A stretch of 64,000 nucleotides of DNA from Himantopus leucocephalus (GCA_003993805.1 RSEF01000003.1:39208737-39272736), one strand, 5' to 3'. Positions 13,913 to 27,109 are shown, counted from the stretch's first letter. Numbers and translations: made by a program. The notes: generated by a model not told the origin, from the sequence alone.

Positions 13913-16423
13913 CATTAACTTACTCCCGCTCTTTATGAGGTTGTGGAATTCATCAGATAAAGGGTTATTTTTCCATGGTCACACAAGGCCTTCTTGATCA
14001 CTTTGGAAGGTCATAATACTTATTTGGGGTAGAAAATGCCTCAGTTTTACGTAATGGAAATTTGATGTTTTGGCCGCAAGCCACTATTGACGTTAATGAT
14101 GGTGCAATTTCAATTGCTGTTCTGTGAGATCTGAGGTTTCTTGTACAACACTGACTTAAGAAGCGTTTTGCTCAGCACTTCGTTGGGAGGGAAGTTTTCC
14201 ACAAGACCTCAACAGCCTGTGAAAGTGGAAGAGTGAACAGAAGTTGAAGATGTGTTGTATCAAAGCTAGAGCCTTCAGAGAGGAGCTCAGTGATGACAGA
14301 AATGCATACCATGTTTTGTAGACATCTGTAGCAGAAGTACTGGGGGTCTGACTTAAAAGTTGGGAGGAAGATTTGGGAATATTTTCAGTGAGTTTTGTGT
14401 AAGTTTTGTGTAGGGATGTATCTGTGAAATGCCCTTTCTGGCCAGGAATTAGGGTGAAGACTTTGAGATATGAGGAAAGTTAAGGTATTGTAATGAACGT
14501 GATGGATTGAAAAAAATACAATTTATGCTTTATAAAATTCTTTCCTTAAAAAGATACAGCTCTATAACCTAGTTCTCATTTCAGTATTTTTAATGCAGCT
14601 TTAAATATACATCTATGTATTTATAAATATCACACAGAATTTTGTTTTATCAATTACGTAACTGTTACTCTGTACCAATTCTCCCTCTCGCTCACAGTAA
14701 CATTCGGAATGAATGAATTATTGTAGGTAAAATAAAGTAAAAAAGAAGCCTCCCCCTCAAGATCATATGCCAAAAATATATAACTGAAAATTCTTTTCTT
14801 AATGTAGCTATACAGGGAATAGTTTGCAAGTTCAAAAACATGTTAGCAGCCTTTCTCAGTGGGAGATTTAGCCTTAGTTTCAGCAAAGCTGTTCTCTTAA
14901 CTCTTTAGTTTGTGGTTTTATCTGACAACTTAATGAGCAACTTTGCACTTTTTCATCAATTTTTGAACTGTAATGTCTAAAATCAAAATCCCTTCTAAAA
15001 ATCAGTAGATACATTACAATTTCTTCATCTCATCTCTTGGAATTCTGTATGGTAAATACCTTGTAATGCAGGTTCTCGCTAAACATTCATGAAAAAAGTA
15101 GAACAATCTTTCATGTGAAGTTTAGTTGTCTTCATTGTCCTGGAAAGCAAGGTGTCCTTTCCTTTTGGGGTTAATGAAAGATGCTCGTGTGTAAGAATTC
15201 GGAGTGTTTAAACGGCAGTTCCCCATGAAAAGAACTGAAGCTTAATTCACCATTTACAACAGAAAGGTGGTAAAACTGGGAATGTAAATGATACGGTTTC
15301 TTAGATTAAAAAATTGTCTCAGCTCGTAGTTTTAGCTAAATATTTACAAAAAAGTTGGCATGTATTGTAGAGCTCATAAAACAAAGTAAGATTTCAACTG
15401 TTTCCATAAAAAGCAATAGTAAGAAAGAAAATAAGTTAACATTTTGTGTAGCTAGCAGATAATGATGTCTCTGCCTCCAAAAGTAGAAATGATATGAAAG
15501 ATTGGAAAGTTACTGCTGCCTCATAACTACTAGTGTTGATGGATTATATCCATTGCTGTCCTGAAAGATCTGTTTTAAGTGTCAAAAAAAGAGAATTTCA
15601 GGGTGTTTATAACAAAACTGGGCAAACAGCATTTCTGAGCGCTTTTTGGCCTGCTGCACTATTTCTTATGATTTGCAACAAAAAATAGAAGTTTTAAGTA
15701 TACGATATAGGGCTTGTTTGAATGGGGACTTGAAGGGAAGCTGGAGAATGGAATAGTATAGAGCCAGTACACCAGAGTTACGGGGCATATGCCAGACTGG
15801 ACACATTCTGTATTTCACTATTAATTTTTTGTAATCTTGTTAATTGCATTTTGGATATGTGTGTTTGTTTGATTGATTTTAAAGTACAAGTAGGTTAGTC
15901 TTCATCCCTACCTGTCCGCTAGGGGGTGGGAATGAAAGTAAGACTCGGGAACAAACAGAAGCAAAACACGAAGAATGTATTTCTTTCTGCTTTAACCAAA
16001 ATGCAACGACAATTGTACATGAAACGCTCTTTGCCCAGTGTGACACTTAAAGGAAAGGACCGTGTTGTTGGCTGTGTTTCTCAGTCTCTTAAGCTCACAA
16101 AAGTAGCCCAGACAGTTTGCTGACCTCAGATAGACCTTTAAGTCTCTGACTTGTCAGACAAGAGGGGCAGCGCTCTTAATTGGCATTCAGATCACAGGCA
16201 GCCACTGGGCTCAGCGCATAGCCAAGTACTGCTTTAGGATTTAGACAAAGCCACTCTGGCAAAACATCCCAGTTGTCAGGGTAGCTGGCGGTTTCCTAAA
16301 GAACTGTTACATAATGGAGAGACTGAGAAAAGCTTTAGGATGCAAATTTTTTTTAAAGTAAAAATTAAAAAAAAACCCACCAAAAAACTAAGTGGCCGTA
16401 ATTTGTGAAAAGAAACATCCCAT

Positions 16424-16461
16424 CCCCCCCCCCCCCCCCCCCCNCCCCCCCCCCCCCCCCC
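16424..16461. repeat. Poly-C tract with an N
   Basis: A run of 37 C carries one N at 16444. Its true length is likely uncertain because homopolymers of this size are hard to sequence. Confidence 0.95.
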
Positions 16462-16728
16462 GGATGATCTCATTCATTGTTTCCTCCTTCTGTTTAACTT
16501 CTCAGGGTCATAAATGTAGTTTGCTGTTTAAAACTGTAGTGATGTCACTCCAAAGGTATTTTGTGGAAGAGGGGAAGGGAATTATCTGAAAGTATTTGGG
16601 AATGAACACTTAGAGATTTATTAGCTTTACTAGAGGTCAGCTATTTGCATTTCTTCTTCTTTGTGCTTAGTGTAATGTAAACTGGGAATTCAGCTATAGA
16701 GTTAATGTTTACATTTGAAACATCCCGT

Positions 16729-17080
16729 GGAACAGAAGCGAACGGTTGTGTTTATTGCTCCAGCTGCCTCCTCGGGTGAAATTGTGATCTAAAGTCTCGC
16801 TGGTCCCCGGCCAGATTTACAACCTGCCCCCATGTGCCGATCCCCTTGCACAATGCGAGGGTTTGACGCTTCCTGGTACTGTTCCTCCCCTGCAGTCCCA
16901 GAGTGACATCATCCCGGGCACTGCTCCGAAAGCCGCTTACAGCCCTTGCCCGCGCTGGGAACGGCGTGGAAGAGGAGCAACTGCTTTTGCACTGTGTTGG
17001 GGTTGGGAAAGTGAGCACCACAAAGGCTACTTGAAAAGAGTTGCTGCGCTGCGGTTGGAGTGGCGTGCGGGACTCTAATC
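16729..17080. promoter_or_regulatory. CpG-dense patch in intron 1, candidate regulatory element
   Basis: By eye about twenty CpG dinucleotides fall in 350 bp, in a window where CpG is otherwise rare. The block is GC-rich and includes cccgcgctgggaacggcgtg. Short CpG-rich intronic patches often mark alternative promoters or enhancers, but I see no clear TATA box, initiator or exon here. The open frames across it do not resemble known proteins. Confidence 0.35.
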
Positions 17081-17403
17081 TCCATCACAATGTGCCAGCT
17101 CTGCCATGGATATTTTGGCATAAGCAAATTTCATTTAGTCAGCCTTAATTGTAAATGCATTATACTGTTTTAGTTATAATATGGCCCTGTTTAACAAACT
17201 GCTTTTGAAAGTGTACTGATTTTAAATATTTGTACAAGTACTGCTGTCTCACCCCCTTTAAATACTGTTCCAACCACTAGATGTTGCTTATTTGTAAACA
17301 ACAAACCATGAGAGTACTTTCACCCAGTCTGCTGAAGAAGGATTTCAGAGAGTATGTACATTTTCTGTAACCATATGATCTTGTTTGGTTTTGGTTTTTT
17401 TTT

Positions 17404-17503
17404 NNNNNNNNNNNNNNNNNNNNNNNNNNNNNNNNNNNNNNNNNNNNNNNNNNNNNNNNNNNNNNNNNNNNNNNNNNNNNNNNNNNNNNNNNNNNNNNNN
17501 NNN
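17404..17503. other. Assembly gap (100 N)
   Basis: A run of exactly 100 N follows a T-rich stretch. A round 100 usually means a gap of unknown size. Confidence 0.99.
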
Positions 17504-18544
17504 TACTCATTCCAGAAGCTTGGTCTTTGAGGAAGGATGCTGTTCTTCTGCCAAAACCTGTTTGTTTTGTTTCTGCCAAACCCCCTCTGTTTCTTGAGGG
17601 GTCCTTACAGAAACAGTTAATATGTCACCAACTTCATTTCTTACCTAGAAAACCAGGGCACTAAGTTACGCTTTCTCGCTGGTCTGTAAGCAATACTTTC
17701 CCCATTGAAGCAAATCATTAAAAGGAATAAAAGACAATGAAAGACCGGGTTGGAAAGTCTGAACCGTTGATAACAGAATCCTAACAGTGTCAGTAATCAT
17801 GCCCAAAACATGTTGGCAGTAGTCATGACCCAAATCTCCTACAGCTATGAGGCCACGCCAAAGTAGTCTGCCACTAATCTGTTCCTCTAGTTGTATTTCG
17901 TTTGGTTTGTCAGTAGAGTAGTCCTTCCTCATGGGCAGGGTAGTTTGTTGGTCCCAGTTGCCAGGGCTGTGTGAGCAGTTACAGCTTTCGGTGGTCACTA
18001 TTGTGTAGGCTTTAGTACTCTGGGAGGTTTGATTTGAAGACTTTGCAGTCCATGCCAGGTTGTTTCTGACAGCCTTTTTAATTGCTCCTGCTAATTTTGT
18101 TTACTGCTAGTAGTTTCCAAAACTGGGGTGGTGTCTAACTGCTCCCCATTAGCTATATCTCTTAGCTTTCTCTGTCACCCAGTCTGTTGGCTGCAACTCC
18201 TCTGTTGCTTTGGATCTCCTCTCATAGCAGCCCTGAGTATTTATTTTTGCAGTAGATAGACACGTACACAATCTGTATGGAGTCCTTGTCACCAAAGGGA
18301 GACTTTCTGAAAGGAGATTTTTCCCTTCCTTACTAACAATTAAACTCTCACCTCATTGAAACCTTTGGCTAAAGTTTAGTCACTAGAGCTTACAGGCTGT
18401 AATTGTGGGCTACGTCAGTTCATTTGGAGAATATTGAACACAGTTAGATTGCTGGTGCTTTCTTCAGCACATTAATAAATACCATACTTTCTCTGGCATT
18501 GCAAGTTTGTTCTCCATTACAGGAAGGCTTTGACATATATCGTA

Positions 18545-18718
18545 TGGAGTTGTGGAGGCCCCATCCCTGGAAGTGCTTGAGGCTGGGCTGGATGGGGCCT
18601 TGGGCAACCTGGTCTAGTGGGAGGTGTCCCTGCGTATGGAAGGGGGGTTGGAACTCAATGATCTTCAAGGTCCCTTCCAACCTAAACCATTCTATGATTT
18701 ATTCTATGGTTCTATGAC
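18545..18718 (+). repeat. CR1 LINE 3' end, 5'-truncated
   Basis: This is a classic CR1 tail. It opens with gttgtggaggccccatccct, continues with ggctgggctggatggggcct and tgggcaacctggtctagtgg, then aggtcccttccaacct, and ends in imperfect repeats of ATTCTATG (about 18688-18717). It is the freshest repeat in the window and identifies an avian or reptilian genome. Only about 170 bp remain, as is usual for 5'-truncated CR1 copies. Confidence 0.93.
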
Positions 18719-19873
18719 ATAATATGAGAAGTATATGAAAGACTTGCTTAGGTGTGATGCTTTGGCCCATGCTAATCACTTACCTTTTTATTCCTGATGG
18801 ATGCTAGCTAAATACTCTTTAGCATCCTGAAAGGAAGGACTGATCATCCCCTTCAGACTTCGCCCTGCTTGCTTACCTGAGCTTTTGGAAGGAGCAGCTG
18901 GTGCATCCTAAAGATTCCCGGTCTTTCTGAGGAAACACAGCAGTAAGATCTGACCTACTCAGATATAATGCATTTGTAACCACTATATAGTGTTTTGCAG
19001 GAAGAATATGGTCTTAAAGCCTGCAAGTCTGATATGAGACTCTCTAGGAGTGTTAGCTAAGAACATTAGCTTGATACAAAAATTTCTGTCCTTTTCATCT
19101 GCCCAGCTCTGTTTTTAGGAAGATCTCACCTTTCATCAGAACACATGCAAAAAAAAAGAAAAATCTGGATGGAGCATTCATGGAAAAGGGTTTTTTAAGA
19201 GAAGAGTGTAATGAAATGTAGTAAATCAGTGGTAACTGTAATGCTATAAAGCTCAACATGGTCTCATGTTAAAATTACCTTTCTTTCTTTCTTCTCTGGA
19301 ACCCGTGGCTGATTAGTGTATTTTATTATTTGTCTGAGTCACTTAAGACTTGCAATTTCAAAGCATTTCTTTAGAATGTTTCCTATTGATGTTATATGAA
19401 TGCTTAAGTATATGCCCTGTAATAAAGTGAGTGTAAACAGATGCATAGATTTTTCAGGATTCTGCTACTTTGTGAAGCTTTAATACTTTTATCAAATAAT
19501 GTGTATTTCTTTGTGAATGCTGATAGTGACCTCTGCTATATACTCTTCTTTTTCTCCCTCTCAGAGCTTTTACTTGAAACACAGAAACAGTACATGCCTG
19601 TGTGTATAAATGGGGTACCAGGCTCTAAACTCCTCCTTATGTTGGAATTCAATACAGTATTTCTCCTAATTAGTTGCCTTTGAGTCTCACAAAGAGTCTT
19701 AAACAAACAAACAGAAAGCGGATGTGTCTGCATGTAACTTCACGCGCGGTGATGATACGGATGAGTAGTGAACACCCTTATAGTCATATATTCTGTTTAG
19801 CATATAGTTGACTTATTTGACAATAAAATAACTGAACCATATTTGTATATGTACTTGGAGCTGTTTAAGCATT

Positions 19874-20097
19874 TCACAGCTGTTTGTTCCCCCCCTTCCA
19901 ACCCCTTCATGTGGTGACAGTAGAAGTTACTGTTCCCGTCAGAAATTCTGTAAAAAATTACTAACTCGGTCTATTTTACTGCAANTCACAGCTGTTTGTT
20001 CCCCCCCTTCCAACCCCTTCATGTGGTGATAGTAGAAGTTACTGTTCCCATCAGAAATTCTGTAAAAAATTACTAACTCGGAGTCTATTTTACTGCA
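19874..20097 (+). repeat. Local duplication around a single N, about 110 bp
   Basis: Copy one is 19874-19984. N is at 19985. Copy two is 19986-20097. They differ by about two transitions and a 2-bp insertion near the end, which is the level expected between haplotypes. Confidence 0.9.
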
Positions 20098-22469
20098 CAT
20101 TCAGAAGGGTTAGCTTAAACCATTACATATCTGTTCATGTGCTGAGACACAGAGATTATGATATACCTAGATTAGCTAACTGATGTCTGGTTGTCTCTAG
20201 AAGGGGGAAGAAAGGGCTGTTAACTGCGACCTTTGCATACGCATTTCAGCTACATCTTTTAATGTAGCAACAGTGCTCATCTAAGTGAGCAGTGTTGGTT
20301 CAGGGAATTAAACTGACATTAAAAAAATACTGCATGCCAAAAAGAAAAGTCTAGCTCCTTGAATTACCTTACTGCAGGTCAAATGAATGGTAGCGTTGAT
20401 GCTATGCAGTGTTTGCATTTTTTCAGTGGTTGAGTGCTACTGTATTGTGAAATTTGATTTGGGATTAAAGTGTAAGAGCTAGGAATACAAATCGCAAAGA
20501 TGACTCGAACACAAGACAACGTTCTCTAACTTACAGCTGTTAGCGTAGATTAAAAGCTTAAGGTAGCTCTGAATCTGGTGTTCCTTCATATTTGAATATA
20601 CAAGCTGTAGATATAGTCATCTTTATTTTTGTTTTGTAACTTGCCAGATTTTTCTGTTTGTCAAGAAAGAAAGAGCAGAGTAAAAGAATTGTCTGTGTCA
20701 TTGTGGGGGTTGCTTGTACAATCGAAACTGCTGGGTTCACTATATCCATCTTTGCCGTAAGAGCTAACGGAGAAAATGAGAGCAACTATTGGTTTGTGTG
20801 CTCTGTTCGGGCTTCTTAAAGGATGGTGTCTCTCTGGAAGAAGCCCAAAAATTAGCTTTGCCTGGAATTTTCTAGGCATACGATGCTCCCTGCATTTCTG
20901 TGGGAAGTCTTGTAGTATTACAACTTTTTATTAATCTTTTTGGTCATTCTTTCAGTCTTTCAAAGAATAACTGCTGTGAATACAGTGTGTATTGCTTGGC
21001 TGGCCCAACCAAACTGAAGCTTTTGTATAATTTTGAGCTGAGCAGAAGTTGGTGGGAAGAAAGTAGTGGACGTTGTTAAAAATTTGGAGAGCTCTGTAGA
21101 TCACCTGGTGTGGACTTCCACAAAAATAGAACTCTTCTGTTACAGGTGGAAAAAGCATTAGGGGGACCTCAGGTACATTTTGATATTGGTTGAGGATGTC
21201 AAATTAACCTGTCAACAGTAGACTGTCTCCCAGTCTTGGAAAGGTGCTGTATCATGGATTTTCCTGCCTGTTTCACCCCGGGTGAAAGAGCATCTTTCTT
21301 TCCGTTGCCTGTAGCCTGTCCTTCTTCTAGCACTGTGTATTTATCATCCTTAGCCCTTCCTCCCAGCTGTGTTCTTACTCCCTGGGCAGTCCCAGTCTTT
21401 GCTCGTTAAGCTTTTCATTTGTGAAAAAAAATCTTCTCTCAGCAGGTGCTGAATATGGAATTATTCAGTTCAGTGGTTAAAATCTGGCAAATCATAAGGT
21501 GGGAGAATCGGATGTTAGCTCTCTGTAGGCAGCACTGCCAAGCTTGTGAAATTAGCACATTAGGGTTTGACTTTGGAGAAGAGGCCACTAGACTTGTTCG
21601 TTGTTCGTGTTGAACTCACCTATAGAAATGCATTACTGTGGCGGAGAATTTGGAACTGCTGAAAAACAAGAGCTGTGTAGATGCCACAGAAGGCTGAGTG
21701 AGAGTCAAGAATGGAAAGACACTTGAATACATCATTTTAATAAGAATATAAAATAAGGTAGAGGTGCTTTGTATGTATTTTGTATTCATTAAACAGAGGG
21801 AAGCACGTGCATTCTGACCAAATAATTTAAAAAAACATTTACTTGGAGCATATTACAAGGAGTAGTTTTCTACAAGCAAGACTTTTGACCACCCATTGGC
21901 TGATAAAACTAGAAGTAAAGTTCTTGTTATTAAAAATAAATCTTGTTGGTTCCTGGGGACATTTCTGTAAAAAGGGAAATCCTGAACATTGAAGGCTTAC
22001 TATTTTTATGGTGCTATTTTGGCAGTTGTCTTTGTTTTCCTATTCACGGTGAGCGTTAGATGAGTGACCTGACATTTGTAGGACTGTTAAGTTCTTTAAT
22101 GCAAACATCATCTTATAACTGGTGGCATTTTAATGATAAGTATGAACTTACCATAGTGCGTACGGAACCGAAAGGATAATAATCTTTAAACAGGAGGCTG
22201 GAACCTTAGCTTCACTTGAGTTTACAGATTGCAACCAACACAATACTGAACAGGTACAGGGGGAAAAAAACCCCAAAGTGTAGGAAAACAGCTAATTATA
22301 GTAATTGCAGCTGGTTTCAAAGTACTTCTAACAGTTTGTGCATAATGCTTACTTGAAAGCATCAAATGGGCGCTAGTTGTGAAATAGAACACCTGTTTGT
22401 TGTTGAGCATGTGTTTATGCAGATGATTTTTGTTGTCAAAGCACCTTGATGTAGAGTAGTCCTGTTTAC

Positions 22470-22690
22470 ATTTACATTCTCCCCAAAGGATTAACAGTGT
22501 TCTCTCAATAAATTTGCAGTCTATTCTCCTCTCAAAGGCTGCTGTTTGGAGGGTGGTGTGAACGAGGCAACAAGTGCTTGCTAATCACTTGAATATACAT
22601 AATTAGCGACAGTCTGGTGCACTGGAGTCTTTGTACAACCATAACAATACTGATTGGCAGCAGCAGATAACAATAGTAGTGGCAAGGTGC
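22470..22690. promoter_or_regulatory. Candidate conserved non-coding element with homeodomain and SOX-like sites
   Basis: This repeat-free segment has TAATTAG at 22600-22606, AACAAT at 22643-22648 and 22669-22674, and ATTGG between them. This is clustering typical of developmental enhancers. No alignment is available, so conservation is a guess from motif density and sequence complexity. Confidence 0.25.
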
Positions 22691-23249
22691 TATTTGTTGA
22701 ATATTTGAAGGTGTTTTTCTTTTATATTTGCAGTGGGCATTTTGAGTTAATTATGCCATTATTCTCGAACACTCTTACTATGTTGTGTTAATGTCAGAGT
22801 TAAAGATCAGTCATGTGGCCTGTTGTACACAAAGGAATAAGACCTTTAGTAAAGCCTTTGCTTCTTTGGAGACTAAGCTGGATTCTTTTTTTTTCCTTCG
22901 TAATTTTATGAGGCTAAGCTGTATTCCATTTTTTTTCCTTTCTATTTTTATGTAACCCAAAGTCAAACTGGAAGGTTTGTCTAAAAATTTGGGAGATGAA
23001 TGTGTGTGATGATATTCTTCTTGTATTCTGCAGTTATCAGTTGTACGACTGGCTCTATTTGACAGGTTCGGTACTTTAGAAAACAAATACAAAACCACTG
23101 ATGATAAAATTTATAGATAACATAGACTGTAATGTAATAAATAACACTGAAAAAATATCTGGATTGCTTTTCATGATTTTTATGTTCAAACAAAATGTGT
23201 TTTAATATGGCAAAATGCTTAGCATCAATTTAACTTAAGGGAAAACACC

Positions 23250-24268
23250 AGAACAAGTAGACTATTTATGAACATCTAGAAAATAATGAGATGAGTCACT
23301 GGATTTGGCAAGGTTAAATTGTATCAAACTAATCAAATTTCCCTTTATTGACAAGGTAGCAGTCTGTGTATAGTAGAGAAGCTTTGGATGTCATATGTTG
23401 GATTTAGTCAGGCTTTTGATATTCTGTGAATACCATTTTCATAAGGAGACAAGAGACACATACATTGGATGAAACAACTTTGAGGTTTGTTTCGAAGAGT
23501 AAAACTGTTAGAAAACTGTGCTGAGTAATTATTAAAGGTTCAGTATCAAAATGAAAGTAAATACAGAGTAGAATTTTGTTAGGCTGTTTTCTGACTTACG
23601 CCTAGGCAGTACTTTCATTGGTGAGGGGAGTAATGGAAAAGAGAATGGTAATTAATGTTTTGAGGTGTCTCTGAGATGAAAGGGACCGCAGGCATGCTGG
23701 AGGATGGGATTAGAATTCAGAAGGGTATCCGTAATGTGGAGATGTGATGTGTGAAAAGCTGGAAGCTATCCAGGGAGAGCAAGTTTGACACGCACTCCAG
23801 AATCATCTACTTGACAAAGAAATGGATGGGGACTGGGTGGCTACGTAAGTAGTTCTTCAGAAAAAAGTGCAGTAGGTAACGTGGATCACAAGCTGGATAT
23901 TAATTATATCTCACTGTTGTGAAGAAGGCAAACACAGGCATGCATAAACAGTAATAACAGTAATAAGAGCCTGTACGATGCATCTTTCTGCTCCGTTGAG
24001 CACTTAAGGTTTTAGCTGGAGAACTGCATCCATTTCTGGATGCTGCAGTTCAGACTATAAACAGAGACCGGCAATGAGAGTGATCAGTGATTTAGGGAGT
24101 GCGACCTATGAGTATAGGTTGAATGATTTGCAATTACTGAGGCTAAATAAGAAAGGACAAGTGATAACATAATCTGTTCTTCAGGTGTACAGCAGAAAGG
24201 AGAAGGAATTATGGTTTTAAGTTGTTGCAAGGCAATTGGGTTACAAACTGGGAGAACTTTTTTCAAGT
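23250..24268 (+). repeat. Ancient CR1-family LINE, ORF2 fragment
   Basis: About 1 kb follows CR1 ORF2 in sense. Near 23310-23420 it has segments equal to the CR1 block around the D-F-S-K-A-F-D motif of the reverse transcriptase (here read as DxxQAFDI-like). Later come aaggcaaaca (alanine/lysine-rich block), cagctggagaactg... (the CR1 R-P-Q-L-E-Y block) and the ctatgagtataggttga block. Frames are broken by stops and indels. It ends where the minus-strand element begins, so its own 3' UTR and terminal octamers are missing. Confidence 0.75.
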
Positions 24269-25119
24269 AATCATAACATAAGAAAAAGCCTGCTGAGTCA
24301 TACCAGTGGCCCATTTAGCCCAGTATTCTGTCTGCAGCGGTGGCAGAGGAGGTGCTGTTTAGAGAGAGCTTGCAACGTTGGCCATTTTCTTGCCTTTTAC
24401 TCCCCTTGCGCTTTCCCAGCATGCAGAACTGTTGTATTAGTAAAGATGGATGGTGTATCTCTGTGTGATCCTTCTAGTATCCATTTATGGACCTGTTTCA
24501 CCAAGTGTCCTAACTATTGTATTGTGGTATGTGGTGAACAGCAGTTCTGCGCTTACCTACTGCCTTCATGATTTTGTAAATCTCAACCTTTTCCTCTCCG
24601 AAATAAAGAGCCCCTGTCTTTTTATCGTCTCTTAGAAAAGGTGGTTGCTCCATCCCCTGGATCATTTTTGTTGCCCTTCTCTGTATTTTCCCATAATTCT
24701 GCTACATTATTCCTGAGATGCGAAGACGAGACTGCACAGGGTAATGAAGATGTAGGCGCAGCAGTGTTTTCTGTATCAGCAAAATGATGTCCTTTCTCTT
24801 GTTCTCAGTATCCTTTCTGACATACCCAACATTTTTGTCAGTTTTTTTTGGCTGCTGCTGTACGTGAACTTAAGGTTTCATAGAGCTGTCAGTGGTGAAT
24901 CCAGGACTCAACTAAACTATAATTTGTGGTTCTAAGGTAAACATTGTGAAGCATAGTTTAGATTGCTTTTTTTCCTAGATACACTACCTCACATTTATGT
25001 ACCCGATGTTCATTTGTCACCTTTGTCCACTCAATTTTGTGAGATCCTTCTGTTTTTCCATGCCATAGACATGCATTTGACTATCCACTACAGTGTAATA
25101 TCATCTGTATCACACCAGT

Positions 25120-25179
25120 GTCCAGGTCATTGATGAAGATGTTGTATAAAAATGATCCCAGCATGGATCCCTGGGGGAC
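25120..25179 (-). pseudogene. CR1 reverse transcriptase motif (VPQGS...IFINDL)
   Basis: Translated on the minus strand, these 20 codons read VPQGSMLG followed by SFLYNIFINDLD. This is the conserved CR1/L2-type reverse transcriptase block before the catalytic (F/Y)ADD box. It is the clearest protein-level proof of the surrounding LINE. No full-length frame remains. Confidence 0.85.
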
Positions 25180-25766
25180 CTCCTGACTGTCTGTCTTATG
25201 ATGAAAAGTGAACGTTAAACCTCATGTTTTGTTTCGTCTTCCTTAACCAACTTTCAGACTGTATAAGAACCTCTTCTCCAATCCTGTGGCAACTTAATTT
25301 CTTTAATTGTATTTGGGAAGGAACCTTGACAAACACATTATGCCCACTAGATACCCTTTGCCCCCACATTTATTGCCCCCCCCTTGTAGAACTCCATGAG
25401 ATTAGTGAGGCAGGCTTTCCCTTCACAGCAGCTGTGATGGCTCTTTCCCAGCAGATCCATGTCTCCTCATGTGCTCTGTGACCTTACTTATTATAGACTC
25501 TAGTGACTTACCAGTAGCAGGAGTCAGACTCTCAGGTAGCTTCTGGGATCCTTTCTAGAGTCTCTTTTTGTTTGAAGTTGCATTGGCAATCCATGAGTCT
25601 TCTGGGCATGTGGCCATTCGTAGTGATGGGTTGTTGTACTCCTTGGCTGGCACCTCTGTGCTTTCACCTTTCAGTTCCTTCAGCACTCCTGGCTGACTGT
25701 CATCCAGTCTTGGTGACTTACTGATACCTAATAATTCTTACATGTTTACATTAAAAAATATAGTTT

Positions 25767-26039
25767 TCACTTGTCTGCTACAGGGAATGGTCTGGGTTTG
25801 AGTATCTTTTCAATGTGTTTAGCAATAAAGACCAGGGCGAATAATTTGTAGTGCCTCTCTGCTGTGGCCTTATTTTTGTTGAGTTCCCTTTCTGGGCTTT
25901 TGTTACCAAGCCGTGCCACCGATTTCTTGTCTGGCTTTCTGGTTTTGATAATCATCATTTGCAAGAAGCTCTTCAAATTCTTTCCTAGCTCTCTTAATTT
26001 TGTGTTTACATTGCCCTGACATATTTTATGGTCTTTCAT
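25767..26039 (-). pseudogene. Remnant of CR1 ORF2 spacer between endonuclease and reverse transcriptase
   Basis: This 90-codon minus-strand frame is part of the CR1 copy. Its segment LFALVFIAKH resembles the FFASVFT block that lies between endonuclease and reverse transcriptase in CR1 ORF2. The preceding lysine-rich region fits the same spacer. It is a fossil piece of a LINE protein, not a host gene. Confidence 0.6.
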
Positions 26040-27109
26040 TTTCCTCCTTATTTGGGCAAGCTTTTCATTCTTAATACTGACCTTTTCCCTACAGTCACCT
26101 TTTTAACTTTTCTGTTAAGACATCCAGGTGGATTTTGTGCGGGGAAGGGGAAGGAGAGGAAGGGAGAACTATGTTATTTGCTTTTTGGATTGTAGCAGCC
26201 ATTTTTCTTGGTCTTACAGTACTTTCAGTAGTTTTCTGCCTGTTTGTAAGGTCTTTTGAGCTGGTCTTTTGCCTTTTTTTATTTTATTTTTTCTTATTTT
26301 TACCTATAGTTTTCTGTTGATGTTGAATATTTACATGTCCGATTTACTTGGGCAGCTTTCTTCCACTCCAGTGCTAAACTTACTCATGAGGCATTCAGAT
26401 AGATTCCTGGGAGACGGAGAAATCATCCACTGGAGAAGTAGTATTATTTTAAATAATAAGTTAATAGTAGTTAAAAGTAATACTAGTAGTTTCCATCCTG
26501 TTTGCAGATCCAGGGGGATCTGTGGACTGCTTTGGAAGAGCCAGCAAAAGATTACTGAAAAAAACCCAGCCAACTTGTCCAGGGTATAGGACAGAGCACT
26601 TCTCTTGGTATTTAGGACTCCATGTTTGTGCTGGAAAATTTTAGGGTTTCATGGACTGAAAAATTGAGTTAAATCTCTGGGTTCTTTAGTGCTTGTAATT
26701 CTTGAGAGTTTCTAGTCAAGTTCTGCAGAAAATGGTTTCCTTGCAGCCTCTCAAGATGCATAGTAAGAATACAGAGAAGTAAATTAGTGTAGGGAGATGG
26801 GAATTATGAGTTCCATTCCAGTTTCTCTTTTAATATTTAATATTAAAATTAATATTTACATCCTGGAGAAATAGTAGAGAAGAAAAATGATAATGTTTTC
26901 AGCATTGGAGAGAAGGACTTTAGAACATGAGATTCTGAGAACATGTGTGGATATTGAGGGGTATGGGATTGCCTTGCCGTGAGAAAGAACCTTAATGGGG
27001 AAATGTAGAGTTCTTTAATGTAGCAGTGTAAGAAGTAAAGGAGCTGTATGACTGAATGTTGAATCCAGACGTATTCAGAACCAAGATGAGGGTGACCAAG
27101 AGAAAGATC

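Larger units (their letters stand above)
24270..26300 (-). repeat. Ancient CR1-family LINE, about 2 kb, antisense to AKT3
   Basis: The left edge, ataacataagaaa, is the complement of CR1-like 3' terminal repeats. Moving right, the + strand gives the antisense of the 3' UTR (cagtggcccatttagcccag), ORF2 C-terminal region, reverse transcriptase (with a clear motif at 25120-25179) and the spacer between endonuclease and reverse transcriptase near 25770-26040. The right end is approximate. This is the longest LINE copy in the window. It is old, with stops and indels throughout. Confidence 0.8.

Noticed and set aside
16276..16589. Proline- or glycine-run frames across the poly-C tract
   Set aside because: They are homopolymer translations, not proteins.
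17277..17597. Open frames running through the 100-N gap
   Set aside because: Their length comes from untranslatable N codons.
24236..24571. 111-codon + strand open frame
   Set aside because: It reads the wrong strand of the minus-strand CR1 copy.
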